A stretch of 64,000 bases of DNA from Emergomyces orientalis (taxonomy: Eukaryota > Ascomycota > Eurotiomycetes > Onygenales > Ajellomycetaceae): assembly GCA_002110485.1 (NCBI GenBank), contig MOWL01000023.1:1426001-1490000 (forward strand), in the 5' to 3' direction. A program made the translations under genes and the position numbers. The notes beneath the pieces are model-generated. The model made no database searches. It was not told the DNA's origin and saw only the letters and a list, made by a program, of their open reading frames with translations. Every line of letters begins with the position of its first letter. Position 1 is the stretch's first letter. Positions 59,200 through 64,000 of the stretch are shown piece after piece.

Positions 59200-59952
59200 T
59201 TACCACCCCTGCATTCTCAACTTCTCACACCTCTTAACCGTATGCTGAAACGACATCTTAAACAACTTCTGCCATCTCTCCCTCCTCAACTGCTTTTTCA
59301 ACTGACCCCTCCTAACATGAAACCGTTGCTTCATCATCATATTCTTGACCTTATTCCTCCTAACCCTCGTCTCCATCATTTGGAACGCCGTCGCGACATC
59401 AATGCCTGCTTTCGGGTCTACCGGTACGGTACGGCCCAGCTCCGGGCCCAGACGCATATTGACAGTGGGCACCCGCGACTTTTGTGACTGACCCACTGCC
59501 TCGCGCACCTGCCGGTACATGGCTGCGTCTTGTGAGGTGCGCGGCTGGAACGGATTGGTGGCTTGTCGCGGCTGGTTAGAGCGAGGGATGAAGTCATTAA
59601 GTATGTCGGTGACTTGGGCGAGATTGTCGTTGTTGCTGCTGCCGCTGCGGGTAGCTGGGCTTTTAGATGACCCCTTTAGTAAATCTCCTGGTGACCATGG
59701 CCTGACGGGTCTGTTTTGTTGTGTTGGTTGCTGCCGTTGGGATTGTCGCTGTGAAGAGTTGGATTCGCTTTCAGGCTCTGGTCGGGAGGGAGAGCTAACC
59801 TTTCCAGAGGTATTACAGGGTGATGAGGTGGTAATTGGTCTCGCAGTGGCGGTAATCGATGCGGAGGAGCGGGAGAGCGGGCATTGTTGGAGGACGGAGC
59901 GCCGGATGGAAGAAATGAGGTTTACGGACCGGACGATATGGCGGGCCTCCAT
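59200..59952 (-). CDS. MRP21: Mitochondrial ribosomal protein bS21m (MRP21 family)
   Basis: Small-subunit mitoribosomal protein. Single exon, 250 aa from MEARHIVRSV, or 266 aa from an ATG at 60000. The N-terminus is Arg/Ser-rich with no acidic residues up to about residue 45, a good presequence, and the middle is Gln/Ser/Pro-rich and probably disordered. The family domain is at the C-terminus: GRTVPVDPKAGIDVATAFQM, ETRVRRNKVKN and QRFHVRRGQLKKQLRRERWQ, then KLFKMSF. This matches the bS21 helix pair enlarged as in other ascomycetes. The 319-bp divergent promoter with the next gene contains a CACGTG core. Confidence 0.85.
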   Translation of the reverse strand: MEARHIVRSVNLISSIRRSVLQQCPLSRSSASITATARPITTSSPCNTSGKVSSPSRPEPESESNSSQRQSQRQQPTQQNRPVRPWSPGDLLKGSSKSPATRSGSSNNDNLAQVTDILNDFIPRSNQPRQATNPFQPRTSQDAAMYRQVREAVGQSQKSRVPTVNMRLGPELGRTVPVDPKAGIDVATAFQMMETRVRRNKVKNMMMKQRFHVRRGQLKKQLRRERWQKLFKMSFQHTVKRCEKLRMQGW

Positions 59953-60271
59953 GCTGGCAAGTACGAATACTATACTCGAGATATATGCATGGGGTGTCAA
60001 GTAGAGGAGAATTAAAGAGGTGGTGAGATTGGCTGCGATTCCTCCCGTTGCAAGTTGGAAATTGTAATTCGACGTCGTCGAGATTTGAGAAATATTTCAG
60101 GTGGAAATAATCACGTGATATAAACCTTGGATTTGGGCGATGAGTGCGACATGAAGACGACAAATAAATCAAAATATTCTCGTGCTATTAGACTTCTACT
60201 TCCTCCCCGGTAGTAGGACCGTTTTACCCGTTATTCCCTCTTTATTAATATACCCCTCACTTTTTACCATC
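59953..60271. promoter_or_regulatory. Bidirectional promoter with ATCACGTGAT palindrome
   Basis: Midway between the start codons of bS21m and the rhodanese gene lies ATCACGTGAT (around 60110-60119), a perfect 10-bp palindrome with a CACGTG E-box of the Cbf1/bHLH type. Role inferred from position only. Confidence 0.6.
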
Positions 60272-60901
60272 ATGTCGGGTGTCACTATCGCAACCCTCCA
60301 GCGTGTGAGCCGCGATGCCCTCGCCGCGATGCTGCTCACCCCCACCAATGCCAATAAACTCGCAATAGTAGATGTGCGGGATTCAGGTAGGAGCCGTTTC
60401 CATTCATGTTATTCGCCTTATCTTCTCTTTGTATAAACACAAAAAGTCCCCCTCAATAGAAAGATTATAATAATATCCTCATTACCCCGCCCAAACTCCC
60501 CCCCCCCCCCCCCCCCCCAAGGCAAAGCCCCTTGACAGAGCACATCACAATCTTTCTGCCCTCATGCCTTTAATAACAATGTTGTTACAGACCACATTGG
60601 TGGCCACATCTTTTCCTCAACCTGGCACCCGAGCTCGACCCTCAGCGAAAATATGCCAGATCTCATTAACTCGCTACGCGACAAAGAGAAAGTCGTCTTC
60701 CATTGCGCGCTAAGTCAAGAGCGCGGACCTTCCGCGGCACTCAAGTACATGCGAGAACGAGAACAGGTACTCGGAAAGGAAGAGAGTGCCAAACAGACCG
60801 TGTTTGTTCTAGATGGGGGTTTTGTCCTATGGCAGGAAAAGTATGGGGAAGATCAGAGGCTGACACAGGCTTATGTTAAGGATATTTGGGAGGAGTATTG
60901 A
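60272..60901 (+). CDS. CDC25-like rhodanese-domain phosphatase (Ych1/Ibp1/Acr2 type)
   Basis: Exons 60272-60386 and 60591-60901, 141 aa. One rhodanese domain: LAIVDVRDSG (first strand and loop), DHIGGHIFSS-W, then the active-site loop HCALSQERGPSAA, a H-C-x5-R signature with the nucleophilic Cys and the Arg in place, and VFVLDGGFVLWQ. This is the small eukaryotic CDC25-like or arsenate-reductase-like group, such as yeast Ych1 and fission yeast Ibp1. Which of the two activities applies cannot be told from sequence. The 204-nt intron contains a run of 21 C. The splice phase (G|AC giving DH) is consistent. Confidence 0.88.
60498..60518 (+). repeat. Poly-C tract in an intron
   Basis: Twenty-one consecutive C residues within the intron of the rhodanese gene. 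Length may be a sequencing or assembly estimate. Confidence 0.85.
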
Positions 60902-61615
60902 AGGGCTGTAAACGGCTGGGGGAAAGCATGATGCATGTTTACGCGGTAAATGGCCTTTATATCTATGGGTGTTTTTAAGGTTTGGGTTGGATTTCTGCGG
61001 ATATGGGATATGGGATATGGATTTTCGGTTATTATAGATATGGACTTGTTTTACACCCATATGGACTGTCAACTACGGAGTATGGACGTTTGGAAATTGG
61101 ACCACGGTTTAAAAACGAATAAACACTGAAGAAAGGTACCCTTGGCATCCATCCTGTCAGGCGCTTTCCGGAACATGTTGCACACTCCTGGTAGGAGCAC
61201 AATCGCGAACGGCGATTATTCGAGGACTGTCTCCTCCGCCTCACGGTATTAACGGATGATTAAGAAGAGAACCTGAGTCATTTCAGCGACGGACGTTACA
61301 GCTTCAGATCGTTCTGTATCGCGACTTCGTGGTTTTCTACATAAACAAGCTCTGATAGATAGATCTTGAACAATTTAAGATAATTGGTAGGTGGAAGTCG
61401 TCAAATTATAGTTATCCAGCGTGAAAAGAACAATCGTAACACTCGTAGGTATGAAGGAACTCATAAAAGCTAACCATTAAAACTATATCTGGTCTTCACT
61501 CCCCAATTTCATCCACAGATCAGAGTCTTAACATTTCCAAAACAGTAGGGCACAAAGGATATATAATGACATACAATACATCTAGAAATACAAGCGAACT
61601 CTTAAAAACCCTACC
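60902..61615. other. Convergent 3' intergenic region
   Basis: Between the rhodanese gene (+) and the NDUFAF7 homologue (-). A short GATATG triplet repeat near 61000-61020. No supported gene. Confidence 0.5.
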
Positions 61616-63410
61616 CTACCCCGAAACACTCCCCCCAAACCCAACAGGTCTCCGCTTTCCCGCACTCTCTGGCACAATAGCCAAAGCCTTATACAATCTC
61701 CCCATCCCCCCACCCCCACTATCCACCAACCGTTTCCACCCAGTTTCAATCCGCTTCCTCTTCTCCTCGTCTACTTCCCCTTCCACCCTCTTTAACAACT
61801 GCGCCGCCCTCTCCGAAATCCCCAGCGCCTCCAAAAACGCCCCTTGCTCCACCGGCCCATATACTTCCACCCCAGGACTGGCATCAATGGCCGCCTCCGC
61901 CAGTGCCGTGAAATCCACATCCGCGCTAATGTCAACCTGCCCCGGTGCGGCGAAGGGGGATACGAGCTGATGTTTCCGGATGCCGCGGAGGGAGTTTATG
62001 GGGATTGTTGAGGTGGTACCATAATCGAGGATTAGAGCGGCGCCAGAGGGAACTTTCTTCAATGTGTTTTTTGCGGAGGAAGATGGGGAGAGTGGTCCAC
62101 CTCCTATGCGCCGTGCAATGTCTTGGACACAGGTTTGGCTTTCAGGGCTAATCTCGATGGTTGAACCTGGTGTGGATTTCAGCGCTTTGTAGCGCGGGGA
62201 CAACTCGGGGAGGACGAGGGAGGATGGTGTGGATGCTTTGGCGAGTGAGAGGCGGAATTCGGGCTCTTTGCCGTTTTTCACTTCCGGAGTTTCGGGATTG
62301 GGGGAGACGACGAGTTCTCTCCATTGAGTGGTAGGGGAGGTAGAAGCAGTGGGAGGTTGGTGGAGGGTGGTGGGGCCAGTAGGTGTATTAATGGTTTGGG
62401 AAGGGGCTGATACTTGTACAGATTGGAATGCGTGGATGGGTAGGGCGTCGAGGAATTCGTGGGCAAAGATGAAGGGGGTTTTGTCAGGTTCTAGGTGAAA
62501 GGTGATAGAGGAAATGGGTCAGTTATGGCCGTAAATATAGGTAGATGTAAGGGACCAGAAAGGGAACATTCTCACCATCCGGGAGGAACCTAATATGCTC
62601 CGTCCAAATAACTGGAACACCCAGATGTATACTCGTACTTTTATGCCCAACCTCAATCTCTTCCATGGGTGCATCCCCACAGAGTAATTTCCGCTGAGCT
62701 TCCCGCAGCACCGGGCTGGCTTCTACCAAATAAACAGTCTCAATCGCCGACGCGAAGCTCTTGAAATTTCGAAAGGACTGCCACCGATATCACCCGTTTC
62801 ATTAGCAATCGCCCATATCCAAAACTGCCTAAAATACCTTCTGAAAGGAAAGATAAATACCCACCCTCAACATATCCCCCATAAGCGTCCCCTTGCCCGG
62901 TCCAAATTCGATAATCTGCACCCCACCATTCTTCCTCCCCTGGCCCATCCACTCCGCAACTGTCCAAATACCCAACAACTCGCCGAAAATCTGAGAAATC
63001 TCTGGCGAAGTCACGAAATCTCCTTTGGTGCCAAAAAGCTCCGTACCTTCAGCTTCCTGGCCACGGGAGGTGTAATATCCGCCGTCGGGGGAGGTCAAGC
63101 ATTGGCGCATGTACGCCGCGATGGAGACTGGGCCGGTGACCTGGGGGTTTTAAGCTTGTTATCACGGGATGCACGATTCCGTCTTCTTTTTAGATTAAAG
63201 AACATAGATTGTATTATGGAGAGAAGTACACACACTTATAGCCTCAGCAATTGATTTCGCCAAAGGGGTGGACCATTGTCGCGCAGCGGAAGCGGAAGCG
63301 GAGGTGGAAGACCATCGTGGCGTAGTGCTGGCATGCGGACCAGCCAGTTGAGGACATCGGCCAGCTCTTGCTAGGCGCGTTAGGAGTAGGCGAGCGGATC
63401 CATTGCTCAT
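61616..63410 (-). CDS. Complex I assembly arginine methyltransferase, NDUFAF7/MidA homologue
   Basis: Mitochondrial SAM-dependent enzyme that in animals dimethylates an arginine of the complex I 49-kDa subunit during assembly. Exons: 63410-63234, 63140-62865, 62777-62576 and 62490-61616, 509 aa. The N-terminus MSNGSARLLLTRLARAGR is a presequence. Visible: ISVTGPVSIAAYMRQCL, GGYYTSRG, FGTKGDFVTSPEISQIFGEL, the SAM site VQIIEFGPGKGTLMGDML, YLVEASPVLREAQ, FIFAHEFLDALPIHAFQ, ALILDYGTT, and a late QVDISADVDFTAL. A Pro/Thr-rich insertion of about 40 residues follows the HEFLDALP motif, as in other filamentous fungi. An ATG at 63403 is an alternative start. Family secure. Confidence 0.92.
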
Positions 63411-64000
63411 TTTTGGATGAGCAAGATGTTTTCCCTGTAATGGGATGTTTGTATATTTTCCTCGTGGAAATTTTGGTGGAAATTGGAAGTTCGGAGCTTG
63501 CAGTTTGGAGGCCTATTTAAACGCCCGCAAAGTTTGCGCCACCACTCAAAGTCCTGGCATCACTCAAGCAATAAGAAGGTACAGTATCTTGTAGGGGCGA
63601 CATACTTCCGTTCGGAAGCATTCATGTGCCCTAATAATTACTATGATTTCGGCTTCGCTCTTTAATTATAAACTATGTTTTACCTCCTTGGACATCCATT
63701 ACGGTACCAACTCCGCAAAGGGGCGTTTTTCTATCATTTTGCTGCGCTTTTTGGAAGAAAAAAAGAGAAACACTACAAGAGACGAGCAAAGGTTTCAAGT
63801 AGCCTGCATGAATTTCATGTTATATAATACAATGAGATGCCCGTTCATAAAAAATATCTATCTCGCAAATCCCTTCTCTTGTCCCATATGCTGAAAGAAA
63901 CAACCCGAAACCTATACGCGCCCATATCAAACCGAGAAAAGACCTAATCGTAAATTCACCCCCTATCTTTTTACTTTTTGAATCCCACGATGACACTATA
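63411..64000. other. Upstream flank of the NDUFAF7 homologue
   Basis: Promoter side of the preceding gene; otherwise no supported gene up to the window edge. Confidence 0.45.

Noticed and set aside
60498..60518. Poly-C tract as a regulatory G-quadruplex-type element
   Set aside because: A single homopolymer inside an intron; more likely a slippage or assembly feature.

Overview
The window is nuclear DNA of a filamentous ascomycete (Pezizomycotina). Genes carry several short introns (mostly 50-120 nt, GTANGT donors, CTAAC-like branch points). They encode eukaryotic products such as eIF3g, TIM21, a Glo3-type ARF-GAP, an RBM25-type splicing factor and glucose-6-phosphate isomerase. The gene set and the repeat decay pattern would suit Eurotiomycetes, perhaps Onygenales, but nothing here fixes the species. 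Splice junctions were read by eye and checked for frame.

Layout. 1-9.8 kb holds no gene I can support. 9.8-24.6 kb holds eIF3g(-), a broken S10 carboxypeptidase(-), an AhpD/carboxymuconolactone-decarboxylase-like gene(+), TIM21(-) diverging from a Glo3-like ARF-GAP(+), a HPPK-DHPS folate enzyme(-) and a molybdenum-cofactor-sulfurase-like PLP enzyme(-). 24.6-30.4 kb is a second gene-poor stretch. 30.4-41.1 kb holds nitronate monooxygenase(+), a small secreted Cys-rich protein(+), an RBM25-like factor(-) and a GPI-anchored Ser/Thr/Pro-rich wall protein(+). 42.35-51.69 kb is a nest of mobile elements. 51.8-64 kb holds an uncharacterised protein(+), glucose-6-phosphate isomerase(+), a fungal membrane protein(+), mitochondrial bS21(-), a CDC25-like rhodanese(+) and an NDUFAF7 homologue(-).

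The nest is the most unusual part. A Tc1/mariner element (TA-flanked, about 70-bp terminal inverted repeats, transposase on the minus strand) has been split by two LINE insertions, each with target-site duplications of up to 16 bp, and by a solo LTR. The larger LINE insert contains, in turn, a 1053-bp element that starts exactly at a tRNA-like 5' end with perfect A and B boxes. That element ends with the same roughly 310-bp 3' tail, hairpin and (TAA)n as a nearby 5'-truncated LINE, and is bounded by a 14-bp duplication. It reads as a tRNA-derived SINE riding on a LINE partner. A 47-bp fragment of the same tail sits between 13-bp duplications. Older layers are mutated at CpG and CpC sites, while the SINE head and the LTRs keep their CpGs, so the order of insertion can be read.

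Outside the nest, a perfect 10-bp palindrome (TACCTAGGTA) recurs seven times, always in non-coding DNA.
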